Below are positions 43,477 through 51,887 of a DNA stretch of 64,000 nt, one piece after another. Origin of the DNA: Thiohalocapsa sp. ML1 (GTDB lineage Bacteria > Pseudomonadota > Gammaproteobacteria > Chromatiales > Chromatiaceae). The stretch is from the NCBI RefSeq assembly GCF_001469165.1, contig NZ_JABX01000010.1, forward strand, positions 1 to 64,000, written 5' to 3'. Within the stretch, counting starts at the first letter, position 1; each line of letters opens with the position of its first letter. Made by a program: the position numbers and the translations under genes. The notes below the pieces were generated by a model that was not told where the DNA came from, did no database searches, and saw only the letters and a list, made by a program, of their open reading frames with translations.

Positions 43477-44259
43477 ATGACATCGAATCCAGCAAAGGCC
43501 TCGCACCACGCTGCGGGCAACACCCGAGACCGACGGCGCGACGATGCCACCGGCCGGCAGACCTGCGAGGAGGCCGCCGCACAGGCCGACACGGCGCGCG
43601 TGGCCATGGTCGCCTTCTACGCCGACCCCGCGGCGGCGCATCGCCACCTTGATCTGCTGCTGAACAACGAGGCACCGATGGACCGCGTCTCCGTGCTCGG
43701 ACGCGCCGACGCGAGCGGCGACGACCCGCTGGGCCTCTACTACGCGAGCGCCGGCGAGCGCATGCGCGGCTGGGGCAAGCTCGGCGCCTTCTGGGGCGGC
43801 ATCTTCGGGCTGCTCGGCGGCGCTGCCGGGCTGTTCGTGCTACCCGGCGTCGGCACCGTCATGGCGGCGGGCCCGCTGGTGGGCTCGCTCACCGGTGCCG
43901 CCGCCGGTGCCGGTGCCGGCGGCGTACTGATGGCAGGTGCCGGGGCGGGCCAGCAGCTCGCGGTGGCTATTCACCGGCTCGGCATCCCGGAGTCCTGTCT
44001 CGGCGACATGCAGGAGCGCCTGGCCCGCGGCGAGACGCTGCTGATGCTGATCATGGACCCCGACGAGGCCGCGCGCTGGCGCCCCCTGCTGGAGGCCACG
44101 CCCAGCCGCGATCAGGCCGGCGCCGGCGCGCAAACCTCGGACCTCACCTCGGACCCAGCCGAGCAGACGGCGGCCGCCGCGGCGCCCCTGCCCGGCCCGG
44201 TCGCACTCTGGCAACTGCCGTTCACGGGGGTCGCTGACGCGATCCGGGAGCAACTCTGA
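43477..44259 (+). CDS. Glycine-zipper membrane protein (DUF1269-like)
   Basis: A 260-residue protein. After a charged N-terminus (to about residue 40), VAMVAFYADPAAAHRHLDLL begins an alpha/beta region. The centre holds two long Gly/Ala membrane-type helices (FWGGIFGLLGGAAGLFVLPG and AAGPLVGSLTGAAAGAGAGG) of the glycine-zipper type. This layout is seen in DUF1269-like and low-temperature-induced proteins of unknown role. The ATG at 43477 is supported by the MTSNPAKASHHAAG start, though no strong ribosome site is visible. The stop overlaps the ATG of the PilZ-like gene as TGATG, so translation is coupled. Confidence 0.68.
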   Translation: MTSNPAKASHHAAGNTRDRRRDDATGRQTCEEAAAQADTARVAMVAFYADPAAAHRHLDLLLNNEAPMDRVSVLGRADASGDDPLGLYYASAGERMRGWGKLGAFWGGIFGLLGGAAGLFVLPGVGTVMAAGPLVGSLTGAAAGAGAGGVLMAGAGAGQQLAVAIHRLGIPESCLGDMQERLARGETLLMLIMDPDEAARWRPLLEATPSRDQAGAGAQTSDLTSDPAEQTAAAAAPLPGPVALWQLPFTGVADAIREQL

Positions 44260-44657
44260 TGACGTATGCAGCGCAACTCCAGCCGCGCCCGGCGGCACGC
44301 TTGGACGCCCCGGCCTTCGGTGCCGGCACGGCGGCGGCGACCTACGCCGGCGACGCACCCCACGCCATCGGTATCCCGGTGGGCCTGCACTTCGGCGACG
44401 GCGCCTGCGCCAGCGGCGTGGCCACGTCCATCACCGGCCACGGCATGTTCGTTGCCACCGCCATGGAGCCGACGCGCGCCGGGTGCGTGGACGTGCGCCT
44501 GATCCCGCGCTGCGGCTGCGGCGGTGGCGCGCACAGCATCCGGCTGCCGTCGCTGATCATGTACCGCAACGAGGCGGGCATCGGGCTCCTGTTCCGCCAC
44601 CTCGACCCGCGGGCGCGGGACACGGTCCGGTGCCTGACCGAGGACTGCCCGGACTGA
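44259..44657 (+). CDS. PilZ-like domain protein
   Basis: A 132-residue protein with a PilZ-like beta-barrel pattern: SGVATSITGHGMFVATAMEP, then VDVRLIPRCGCGG and IRLPSLIMYRNEAGIGLLFR followed by HLDPRARDTVRC. The D/N-x-S-x-x-G part of PilZ is represented by TSITGHGMFV, but the upstream R-x-x-x-R c-di-GMP motif is not clear, so ligand binding is uncertain. It contains a CGCGGG cysteine cluster. It is translationally coupled to the upstream glycine-zipper gene by TGATG. A 29-base palindrome array follows 13 bases after the stop. Confidence 0.6.
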   Translation: MTYAAQLQPRPAARLDAPAFGAGTAAATYAGDAPHAIGIPVGLHFGDGACASGVATSITGHGMFVATAMEPTRAGCVDVRLIPRCGCGGGAHSIRLPSLIMYRNEAGIGLLFRHLDPRARDTVRCLTEDCPD

Positions 44658-44670
44658 GTGGCAAGACCTG

Positions 44671-44799
44671 GGTACGCCGGATTTATCCGGCTCCCCCTGG
44701 GTACGCCGGATTTATCCGGCTCCCCCTGGGTACGCCGGATTCATCCGGCTCCCCCTGGGTACGCCGGATTCATCCGGCTCCCCCTGGGTACGCCGGATG
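44671..44799. repeat. 29-bp tandem repeat, four copies plus a partial, each a GCCGGAT-NN-ATCCGGC palindrome
   Basis: Copies at 44671-44699, 44700-44728, 44729-44757 and 44758-44786, with a truncated fifth to 44799. Copies one and two have TT at the centre and copies three and four TC. The unit is GGTACGCCGGAT-NN-ATCCGGC followed by TCCCCCTG. There are no spacers, so this is not CRISPR. It lies between convergent genes (PilZ-like and phospholipase A). Confidence 0.92.
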
Positions 44800-44852
44800 T
44801 CGTGAAGGTTCACAAATAACCGGTGCACTCGTTGCAGCGGAACCCAACGTTG

Positions 44853-44903
44853 GGCTATCGCTATCGCAGAAGCTCGATTTCGATTTCGATTTCGATTTCA
44901 ATA
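44853..44903. repeat. Hexamer-period array (CTATCG, GATTTC)
   Basis: GCTATCGCTATCGC is followed by about five GATTTC units in the same convergent gap as the 29-bp array. It lies 74 bases before the phospholipase A stop codon. Confidence 0.7.
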
Positions 44904-44976
44904 TCCCGACGAACGGCTGCCCGCCGACCGAATCGGCGTACCCGGCCTTTGGTCAGCGACCAAACCCCTAAACTCC

Positions 44977-46065
44977 TCAATCCGCCAGCATGAAGCCGAC
45001 GCCGATGCGGTTCACGCTGTGGTCGTAGTCGAGCAGGCTCTCGCCGTAGCCGTTGAAGTACTGCGCGTAGAGCCTGATCCGCCCGCCGACGGGCCAGCTC
45101 CAGTCCAACTGCACCGTGGGGTGCTCGGGGCTGCGCAGCATGACCCCGAGCCGATGCCGGCCGAGGTCGTAGCCGGCATGCAGCTCGCCGAAGCCGAGAT
45201 AATCCTTGATGTCCGGGTTGTCGGACGGGTTGGCGCCGAGCAGCGACCAAAGCCTTACGCCCAGGCTGAGATCATCCCGCTCCACGGTCGCCTGGCCGAT
45301 GAACCGATTCCAGCCGCGGGACAAGGGCTGCGAGCGGCCGTTGGACTGATGGTTGGCCGCGGCCCGCACCGAGGTCAGGCGCCAGCGCGAATCGCCAGTG
45401 CCGATGCGCCAGCCCGGCTCCCAGTGGAAGCCGACCTCGGGCTCATAGTTGGTCTCGCGAAAGGGCGACGAGTACTCGCGGTTGTAGGCCTGGAAAAAGG
45501 CGAGCTGGCTATAGGCGAAATACAGATCCAGCGGGCGGTTCGCGATGTTCGTCCACAGCGGTACCTCGAAGCTCAACTGGAACTTGATCTCCACATTGTC
45601 GAAGGCGCCCTCGCTGAAGAGCGGCAGATCAACGGTGGCCTGCTCCTCCAGATTCGGATTAGGGTTGCTGTTGTAAGCGACGGGCAGGACGTAGTTGGGC
45701 CGGTAGGGCAGGATGCCGAAGAAGCGCCGCCGCTGCGACACCGCCTCGGCTTCATCGGCGTCGGCGAGCCGCTGCTCAACGCTGCCGCTGTCGGCATCAG
45801 GGTCCGGGTCCGCGGTCCCGTCGACTTCTTGCACGCGCGGCGTCGGGCCGTCGGCGCGGGCCGCGAGCGCATCGAAGCAGGCGAGCCGCTGCTCCGGGCC
45901 GTCGATGCGCGCGCAGCGGGCCAGCCCCAGCGCGGGGCCGGCGGCCGACTCGGGCAGGCCGGGCGCAAGCGCCGCGGCGAACCCGGGCCAGATCAACAAG
46001 AGCCCTCCAGCCCCGAGCGCCCGGCGGAGGCCGCACGCGCCTGTGTGTTCCGGCATCGTCTTCAT
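44977..46065 (-). CDS. pldA: Outer-membrane phospholipase A
   Basis: A 362-residue PldA-type protein. The signal peptide covers about residues 1-34 (ALGAGGLLLIWPGFAAALA). A short region with CARIDGPEQRLACFDALAAR follows, a segment common in gammaproteobacterial PldA-like proteins. The C-terminal 12-strand barrel has the catalytic block NHQSNGRSQPLSRGWNR, which contains the His-x-Ser of the family's Ser/His/Asn site, and YNREYSSPFRETNYEP. The enzyme hydrolyses phospholipids that reach the outer leaflet. The start at 46065 (MKTMPEHTG) or 46056 (MPEHTG) is uncertain because there is no strong ribosome site. Confidence 0.87.
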   Translation of the reverse strand: MKTMPEHTGACGLRRALGAGGLLLIWPGFAAALAPGLPESAAGPALGLARCARIDGPEQRLACFDALAARADGPTPRVQEVDGTADPDPDADSGSVEQRLADADEAEAVSQRRRFFGILPYRPNYVLPVAYNSNPNPNLEEQATVDLPLFSEGAFDNVEIKFQLSFEVPLWTNIANRPLDLYFAYSQLAFFQAYNREYSSPFRETNYEPEVGFHWEPGWRIGTGDSRWRLTSVRAAANHQSNGRSQPLSRGWNRFIGQATVERDDLSLGVRLWSLLGANPSDNPDIKDYLGFGELHAGYDLGRHRLGVMLRSPEHPTVQLDWSWPVGGRIRLYAQYFNGYGESLLDYDHSVNRIGVGFMLAD

Positions 46066-46383
46066 CCCCGGCGGACACGACCCGCCTGTTGCTGCTGCTT
46101 GATCCGCACGTCCGCCTCGCTCTGGGCTCGGCCGCCGGATAGCTGGCCGGACGCGGCGGCCCGTGCAAGCGCCCTTGCAGGACATCACGAGACACACAGC
46201 AAGAGCGATGCCGGGCCGTGGCCGGGGCGTCGCCGGTCCGCTCGGCCGCCGCGGCGGTGCTTCTGCCCCGCGCGCCGGGGCAAATGCACCGCGCGGCCAC
46301 GAGGGAGTTGGCGCCGGGCTTGCCGCGTTGGCACCCCGCGTGCTCCGGACGATAGGCACCAACGGCAACCAGGAGGCAGCGCC
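46066..46383. other. 318-base divergent intergenic region
   Basis: Between phospholipase A and nicotinamidase. It contains a small GC hairpin (CCCCGCGCGCCGGGG near 46269). Nothing else was recognised apart from the AGGAGG site of the nicotinamidase at its right end. Confidence 0.4.
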
Positions 46384-47055
46384 ATGCTCCATCTGGTCCC
46401 CGAGCGGACCGCCCTTCTGGTCATCGACATGCAGCCGGACTACACGCCCGGCGGTGTGCTGCGGGTGGCGGCTGCCGCCGACCAGGGCGAGCACCCGCTC
46501 GCGCCCGTGCGTGCACTGATGGAGACCGACCTGTTCGGCGTGCAGGTGGCAACGCAGGACTGGCACCCACCGGATCACGTTTCCTTCGCGAGCAACCATC
46601 CCGGCCACGCACCGCTGTCGCGCATCGAGGTCTATGGCCATGAGCAGATCCTATGGCCGGACCACTGCGTGCAGGGCACGGCCGGCGCCGCGCTGCATCC
46701 GGACCTGCCGCCGGCGCGGCTCGCGGCCATCGTGCGCAAAGGCATGGACCCGCACGCCGACTCCTACAGCAGCTTTCGCAGCAACGTGGGGCCGGACGGA
46801 CGGCGCCCTCCCACGGGGCTCGCCGGCTACCTGCACGAGCGCGGCATCGACGGCGTCGTCTGCTGCGGCTTGGCGCGGGATGTCTGCGTCAAGTGGACCG
46901 CCGAGGACGCCATCCGCGCCGGCCTGCGCAGCCTCTTCGTCTGGGACCTTACCTGGCAGGTGGACCCGGACGCCGACGATGCGACGCGCGCGGCACTCAA
47001 GCACAAGGGCATTGAGATCGTGACCGCGGACATGCTGCCACGTGCGCTGCTCTGA
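46384..47055 (+). CDS. pncA: Nicotinamidase
   Basis: A 223-residue isochorismatase-fold enzyme that hydrolyses nicotinamide to nicotinate in NAD salvage. The catalytic triad is Asp15 (VIDMQPDY), Lys119 (IVRKGMDP) and Cys168 (GLARDVCVKW). Metal ligands Asp59 and His61 lie in TQDWHPPDHVSFASNHPGH. PDHCVQGTAGAALHPDL is diagnostic for nicotinamidases. A clear AGGAGG precedes the ATG. The ending TADMLPRALL is normal for the family. It is followed on the same strand by sodC after about 200 bases, so independent transcription is likely. Confidence 0.93.
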   Translation: MLHLVPERTALLVIDMQPDYTPGGVLRVAAAADQGEHPLAPVRALMETDLFGVQVATQDWHPPDHVSFASNHPGHAPLSRIEVYGHEQILWPDHCVQGTAGAALHPDLPPARLAAIVRKGMDPHADSYSSFRSNVGPDGRRPPTGLAGYLHERGIDGVVCCGLARDVCVKWTAEDAIRAGLRSLFVWDLTWQVDPDADDATRAALKHKGIEIVTADMLPRALL

Positions 47056-47258
47056 GCTGGCCCGCGCCGAGCGCGGTGACCGCGCCGGGCGTCGGCGCTC
47101 CTGCGGCGGCGGCGGCAGCAGCGGAATCAGTCAGCCGCCGGCTGCAAGGGCGGTGCAGCCGCGCGCGCACAAACCGGCATCCGGGTTGCTTCCCCGTTGC
47201 CAGTGGCCCACTCAGCCCGGCGACCGCCCAACCAACCGCCCCGACACGGAGACTCGCC

Positions 47259-47804
47259 ATGTCCTCTCGCCCTTCCCCGCCCCGCCGCCCGCTGCCGGCC
47301 ATTCTTGGCGCCACCGCCGTCGCCGCCGCCCTCGCCCTGCCCGCTGCTGCACAAGACCTACCCACGGCGCGGGCCGAGCTCAAGGACCAGCAGGGCCGCA
47401 CCGTGGGCAATGCTCTGCTCTACGAGACGCCGGCCGGCGTGCTGTTGCAGGCGAGCTTCGCGGGCTTGCCCGCCGGTGTGCACGCGCTCCACATCCACGA
47501 GACCGGCGCCTGCGAGCCGAGCTTCGAGGCCGCCGGCGGCCACCTGTCGCCGGACGGGCGCAGCCACGGCTACCTACGCGAAGACGGCCCGCACACCGGC
47601 GATATGCCGAACATCCATGTGCCGGAGACCGGCAACCTCCAGATTGAGCTCATGACCCTGTTGGATGACATGGACGCGCAACTGCTCGACGACGACGGCG
47701 CCGCACTGGTGATTCACGCAGGCGCCGACGACTACGCCTCCCAGCCCGCAGGCGACGCCGGATCACCCATCGCCTGCGGCGTTATCGGGCGCCAGGGAGA
47801 CTGA
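47259..47804 (+). CDS. sodC: Periplasmic Cu/Zn superoxide dismutase
   Basis: A 181-residue exported protein with signal peptide to about residue 33 (ATAVAAALALPAAAQ). All metal ligands are visible: copper His pair in HALHIHETG, bridging His in GGHLSPDGRSHG, zinc His and Asp in GPHTGD, and the last copper His in ALVIHAGADDY. The intramolecular disulfide is formed by Cys in TGACEP and ACGVIG. It converts periplasmic superoxide to peroxide and oxygen. The ATG at 47259 (MSSRPSPPRRPLP) follows ACGGAG; the upstream open frame is low-complexity. Confidence 0.93.
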   Translation: MSSRPSPPRRPLPAILGATAVAAALALPAAAQDLPTARAELKDQQGRTVGNALLYETPAGVLLQASFAGLPAGVHALHIHETGACEPSFEAAGGHLSPDGRSHGYLREDGPHTGDMPNIHVPETGNLQIELMTLLDDMDAQLLDDDGAALVIHAGADDYASQPAGDAGSPIACGVIGRQGD

Positions 47805-48393
47805 TCCGGCGCGGATCACGTCAACCATCGCGACAACGAGCCGCCCGCGCAGCACCGCGCTCTCCACGCCTGTCGGTCTGGGACTTTGCCGCCCTGGTAC
47901 CTCAGCGCGCCGCGGCTGACGGGGCGCCACCGTTGGAGACACGCCAAAAGCTATGCAGGCGAAGCCCAGATCGACCAGCGCAGCGAGCGCCTTAGTTCTG
48001 CAACCCGTTCGATGGCGCCAGCGAACCAAAGGGCCAAGGGCCGAGGAGGGCTGCCTTGCCCCTCGGCCCTGTTTCCGTCGCGCGCCCTGTCGCCATGAAA
48101 CTTGACTCATCCGCAAGATTTGGCACCGTAAAGGAATCGAGTACCGACACTGGCAATGCCGTTCTATAGGCCAGCCGCGAGCCACCCGTGGCTGACAGGC
48201 ATCCGCGCGCCGACTATCATTAGAAGGCACTGATCAGCCCCTGCAACGTGCCTCCGGCGGTCTGCGAGATGGCACGTGCCGTCGGACGCGTCCGCGGATG
48301 CACCGGCGCTTGCAACGAGCGCCCGCACGCCGCGAGACCGTCCCCGTTCGTGCGCGCCGCCCACCGCCCATCAGGAAGAGGAGACATCCGCCC
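47805..48393. other. 589-base intergenic region with terminator-like hairpin
   Basis: AGGGCCGAGG (48037-48046) pairs perfectly with CCTCGGCCCT (48061-48070) and is followed by GTTT, which resembles an intrinsic terminator. Its GGGCCGAGGAGGGC core is also found near 14600. The rest is less GC-rich and probably contains the UPF0182 promoter, but no consensus could be fixed. No gene is supported. Confidence 0.5.
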
Positions 48394-51087
48394 ATGTTCT
48401 GGCCACGTCTACTGATCGTTCCGGCCGTCCTGCTCCTCGTGCTGGGCATTCCTCTCGGCATCTTTTACTTCCACGGTTTCATTGTCGACGCCTGGTGGTT
48501 CGGCGCCCTGGACTACGGGCTGTATTTCTGGGCGCGGGTTCTGTATCAGACCGTCATCTTCCTCGTCGTTACCCTTTTCTTTTTCTTTATGTTCTTCCTG
48601 AACTTCTGGATCGGATCACGGTATCTCGGGGCGGAAACCCCCGCCCACTACGACCACGAGCATGATCCGATGCCGGAGACTGCGGGCGCGGACAGCACGC
48701 CCCGCCCACGTTCCAAGTATCACCGGCTTTATGACCAGTTTCAGCGCGGCTCGCTGGGGATCTACCTGCCGCTGTGCCTCGCGCTCGCCATCCTGGTCGC
48801 GCTGCCGGTGTACTCGCATTGGGAGGCGGCGCTGCTGTATTTCTTTGCCCCCGGCAGCGGTCTCACCGACCCGGTGTTCGGCAAAGACATCAGCTATTAT
48901 CTGTTCTCACTGCCGATGTACGGAATGCTCTGGCATGAACTGCTGACGGCCTCGATCGTCCTCCTGGGCGGTCTGGCGCTGCTCTACTGGTTCGAGCAGC
49001 ATATGGTGGCCGGCTACGATCAACCCATGCGCCGCGGTGCCACGATCCATCTCGCGATCGCGCTGGGCTTCGTGATCATGATCGGCGCCTGGTACTTCGT
49101 GATGGACCGACACATGCTGCTGTTCAGCAGCACGCATACGCCGAACTTCTCCGGTCCCGGCTACGTGGAGATGACTTTCATCCAGCCGCTGATCTGGGTG
49201 TCGTTGGTCCTGTTCCTGCTCCTTGGCGTGCTGGCGATCCTCTACCTCCTGACACGCAAGGGGCTGATTGCGCTGATCGTGATCGCGATCCTGTTCGCCG
49301 GCACGCTGTCCTTTCGCTATTCGTCGCTGGTGCCGGGCCTCCTGCAGCAGTACGTGGTCGCGCCGAATGAGCTGGACCGCCAGGCGCCTTATATCCGCAA
49401 CAACATCGAAGCGACGCTCGCCGCCTACAATCTGCAGAACGTCGAAACCCGGCGCTATCCAATTCAAGACATCCCGTGGGATACGACCGCCACGGAGTTC
49501 CAGGAGAGCTTGACCAACATACCAGTTTGGGACGAGGTCAAGCTGCGCAAGGTCTTCCAAGAGCTGCAGGAGATCCGCGCTTATTACGTCTTCAACAGTG
49601 TCGAGGTCGATCGCTATACCGTCAACAACGTCTATCAGCAGGTTGCGGTATCGCCGCGCGAGATCGCGTTCGCGCAATTGCCGGCGGGCTCCCGCAACTG
49701 GGTCAACGAATGGATGAAATACACCCACGGCTACGGCGCCGTGATGGCTCCAATGACGCAAGCCCGGGCCGGCAGCATCCCATGGCTGCTGCAAGGCATC
49801 CCCCCCAAGTCGAAGTACGGCATCAGCATCGAGCAACCGGGCATCTACTACGGCACTGGCACCTACTCGCCCGCCATCGCACCGAACGAGAGCGGCGAGA
49901 TCGACTATGTGACGGATGACGAGCTGGTCTTGTCGAACTACGACGGCAAAGGTGGCGTGCCGTTCTCGGGGCTGTTCCGACGGGCCATCTTTGCCCTCTA
50001 TTTTCGCGAGCCAAACCTGATCTTCACGGACCAGGTCAACGCGGACAGCCGCATCCTGTTTCGTCGCAACATCGCCGAACGCATCGCAACGATCGCGCCG
50101 TTCCTGGTGCTTGACCCGAGCCCTTACGCCGTCGTAACGCCGCAACGGGTGTATTGGATTCAAGACGCCTACACACTCTCGTCTTGGTACCCGTATGCCT
50201 TCTCGACACGCGCGCCCATCAACGGCGAGACGCGCGAGCTCAACTACATCCGCAACTCGGCGAAGATCGTCGTGGACGCCTACGACGGCAGCGTCGACTT
50301 CTACATCACGGAGCCGGATGACCCCATCATTCGCGGCTATGCCCGCGCGTATCCCGGCCTGCTCAAAGACCTCGACGCCATGCCGGAGGCACTCAAGAAG
50401 CATGTGCGATATCCGCAGCGCCTCTTCAAGATTCAACTCGATGTCTATGGCCGCTATCAGCAGCGGCATCCCGGCACATTCTTCAAGCAGGAAGACCTCT
50501 GGGAGTTTCCGGAGGTACAGTGGGAGCAAGAGCTGAATGAATTCATGCCCTACTACGTGACGATCAACCTCCTGGATCCGGAGCAGTTTGAATTCAGCCT
50601 GCTCGCGCCGATGAATCCCAAGGGCAAAAACAACATGCGGGCGCTGGTGGTTGCCGGCAACGACGGCGAGAACTACGGACGCATCGTGACGTACAGCTTC
50701 CCGCGCGGGTCTCTCGTCTACGGCCCTGCACAGGCGGATGGATTCGTCAAGCAAGACCCAATCGTCACCCAGGAATTCGCGCTTTGGAACCGGCGTGGTA
50801 CTCAGGCCGAGCGCGGCCGGCTGATCGTCGTGCCGATCAACGGGGTGATCACCTATATCCAGGGAGTTTTTCTGAAGGCCGAGACGCTGGCTAATATCCC
50901 GCAACTGGTCCGGTTCATCACCAATGTCGGTTATCGAGTGGCGATGGAACCCTCAATGGAGGGGAGCTTCAAGGCACTGAACCAGGCCGTTCTGGACGAG
51001 AACCCGCCAGCCGATGAAGAGAGCCTCGCTGCGCCGCCGCCGCGGGCGCGCGAACAGGCCCCGCCGCCAACGCCCGACGCTGGCTGA
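48394..51087 (+). CDS. UPF0182 family large membrane protein, copy 2
   Basis: An 897-residue UPF0182 protein and clear paralogue of the one at 40037. Shared phrases include APNELDRQAPYIRNNIEATL, YTHGYGAVMAPMTQAR, YYGTGTYSPAIAPNESGEID, RNSAKIVVDAYDGSVDFYI and GENYGRIVTYSFPRGSLVYG. About seven membrane segments occupy residues 1-300 and the rest is extracytoplasmic. The ATG at 48394 (MFWPRLLIVPAVLLLVLG) has GAGGAGA upstream. GC content appears lower than for most neighbours. The tail is Pro/Ala-rich. Function of the family is unknown. Confidence 0.9.
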   Translation: MFWPRLLIVPAVLLLVLGIPLGIFYFHGFIVDAWWFGALDYGLYFWARVLYQTVIFLVVTLFFFFMFFLNFWIGSRYLGAETPAHYDHEHDPMPETAGADSTPRPRSKYHRLYDQFQRGSLGIYLPLCLALAILVALPVYSHWEAALLYFFAPGSGLTDPVFGKDISYYLFSLPMYGMLWHELLTASIVLLGGLALLYWFEQHMVAGYDQPMRRGATIHLAIALGFVIMIGAWYFVMDRHMLLFSSTHTPNFSGPGYVEMTFIQPLIWVSLVLFLLLGVLAILYLLTRKGLIALIVIAILFAGTLSFRYSSLVPGLLQQYVVAPNELDRQAPYIRNNIEATLAAYNLQNVETRRYPIQDIPWDTTATEFQESLTNIPVWDEVKLRKVFQELQEIRAYYVFNSVEVDRYTVNNVYQQVAVSPREIAFAQLPAGSRNWVNEWMKYTHGYGAVMAPMTQARAGSIPWLLQGIPPKSKYGISIEQPGIYYGTGTYSPAIAPNESGEIDYVTDDELVLSNYDGKGGVPFSGLFRRAIFALYFREPNLIFTDQVNADSRILFRRNIAERIATIAPFLVLDPSPYAVVTPQRVYWIQDAYTLSSWYPYAFSTRAPINGETRELNYIRNSAKIVVDAYDGSVDFYITEPDDPIIRGYARAYPGLLKDLDAMPEALKKHVRYPQRLFKIQLDVYGRYQQRHPGTFFKQEDLWEFPEVQWEQELNEFMPYYVTINLLDPEQFEFSLLAPMNPKGKNNMRALVVAGNDGENYGRIVTYSFPRGSLVYGPAQADGFVKQDPIVTQEFALWNRRGTQAERGRLIVVPINGVITYIQGVFLKAETLANIPQLVRFITNVGYRVAMEPSMEGSFKALNQAVLDENPPADEESLAAPPPRAREQAPPPTPDAG

Positions 51088-51110
51088 GCGGCACCCCGGT
51101 TGCCATCGAG

Positions 51111-51200
51111 ATTACAGCAGCATCCGTTGCTCTGGGGATTCCGCCAAACCCGCCGATTGCAGCAACCTCCGTTGCTCTCGGGATACCGCCAAATCCGCCG
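51111..51200. repeat. 45-bp tandem direct repeat, two copies
   Basis: 51111-51155 and 51156-51200 are near-identical 45-base copies (ATT-CAGCA then CTCCGTTGCTCT or CATCCGTTGCTCT, GGGAT-CCGCCAAA, CCGCCG). They lie between the UPF0182 stop and the next gene, so they are in its 5' leader. Confidence 0.85.
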
Positions 51201-51240
51201 GATCAACCGGCAAGTCCGGCCCTGCAGCGCGGAGAACGCC

Positions 51241-51501
51241 ATGGCCGAAACGAATGACCACGGTCCGTCCATCAAGGACAACGAGCAGTACCAGGCCCTG
51301 CGCGAGCAGGGGATGAGCAAGGAGCAGGCCGCCCGCATCGCCAATACGCCGCGCTCCGAGGCCGCCCGCCGCGGCGGCCAGGCGCCGGCCTACGCGGAGT
51401 GGAGCAAGGAGCACCTGCACGACAGGGCTTACGAGATCGGCATCGATGGCCATGCGGACATGCTCAAGGCCGAGCTCATTGACGCGTTGCGCAACCACTG
51501 A
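51241..51501 (+). CDS. DUF7218 / Rho-N-like small protein
   Basis: An 86-residue protein: GPSIKDNEQYQALREQGMSK, EQAARIANTPRSEAARRGGQ, then YAEWSKEHLHDRAYEIGIDG and a C-terminal helix ELIDALRNH. The first half matches the DUF7218 pattern and the second half looks like a Rho-termination-factor N-terminal (SAP-like) helix pair, usually nucleic-acid binding. The ATG at 51241 follows GGAGAACGCC. The function is not established. The 45-bp direct repeat lies in its leader. Confidence 0.78.
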   Translation: MAETNDHGPSIKDNEQYQALREQGMSKEQAARIANTPRSEAARRGGQAPAYAEWSKEHLHDRAYEIGIDGHADMLKAELIDALRNH

Positions 51502-51597
51502 GGCTTGCCGGAGACCTGGGCGCACCGGCCTCAGCCGGCGCCGCGGCCGGTCGAGCCCCGCGACGCACGCCCTGCGGCGCCGACATCGCAGCGGCCT

Positions 51598-51887
51598 TGA
51601 TCCCAATTCCTGAATCCGATCATAGTCGGCATTCAGACCCAGTCGCAGCACGCCCAAGACTAGGATCTTCCATTGCTCCATGCCGGCACGGCGCTCTGAC
51701 CATCGGCACTGCGCGGCAGCACTTCGGCGAGGATCGCAAACACCTGAGCGCGCACCTCGGGGGTGACGTAGGTGTATTGCAGTCCGCGCAGAATCGGCGG
51801 AACGTCGTCGCGCGGGCGGGCGTCGAGCACGATGCGCGAGATATCTTGCTCGCCGAACCTTAGCTGCGGGTCGATGATCTGTCGCAT
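51598..51887 (-). pseudogene. ISNCY-like transposase remnant, frameshifted and truncated
   Basis: The frame from the ATG at 51887 reads MRQIIDPQLRFGEQDISRIV, then RPRDDVPPILRGLQYTYVTP. A shift near 51681-51700 is followed in another frame by MEQWKILVLGVLRLGLNADY and DRIQEL. Together these are the N-terminal about 110 residues of an ISNCY-type transposase. The remaining 300 or more residues with the DDE catalytic core are missing; similarity stops near 51600. No terminal inverted repeats were identified. The element is clearly inactive. Confidence 0.72.

Noticed and set aside
44671-44799. Possible CRISPR array (29-base repeats)
   Set aside because: The 29-base units are directly adjacent with no spacers, each is itself a palindrome, and no cas gene is in the window.
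48907-50904. 665-codon minus-strand frame opposite UPF0182 copy 2
   Set aside because: Antisense to a clear membrane protein; the composition follows from codon mirror effects.
51598-51887. Active insertion sequence
   Set aside because: Only the first about 110 residues of the transposase exist, split by a frameshift, and no terminal inverted repeats or catalytic core are seen.
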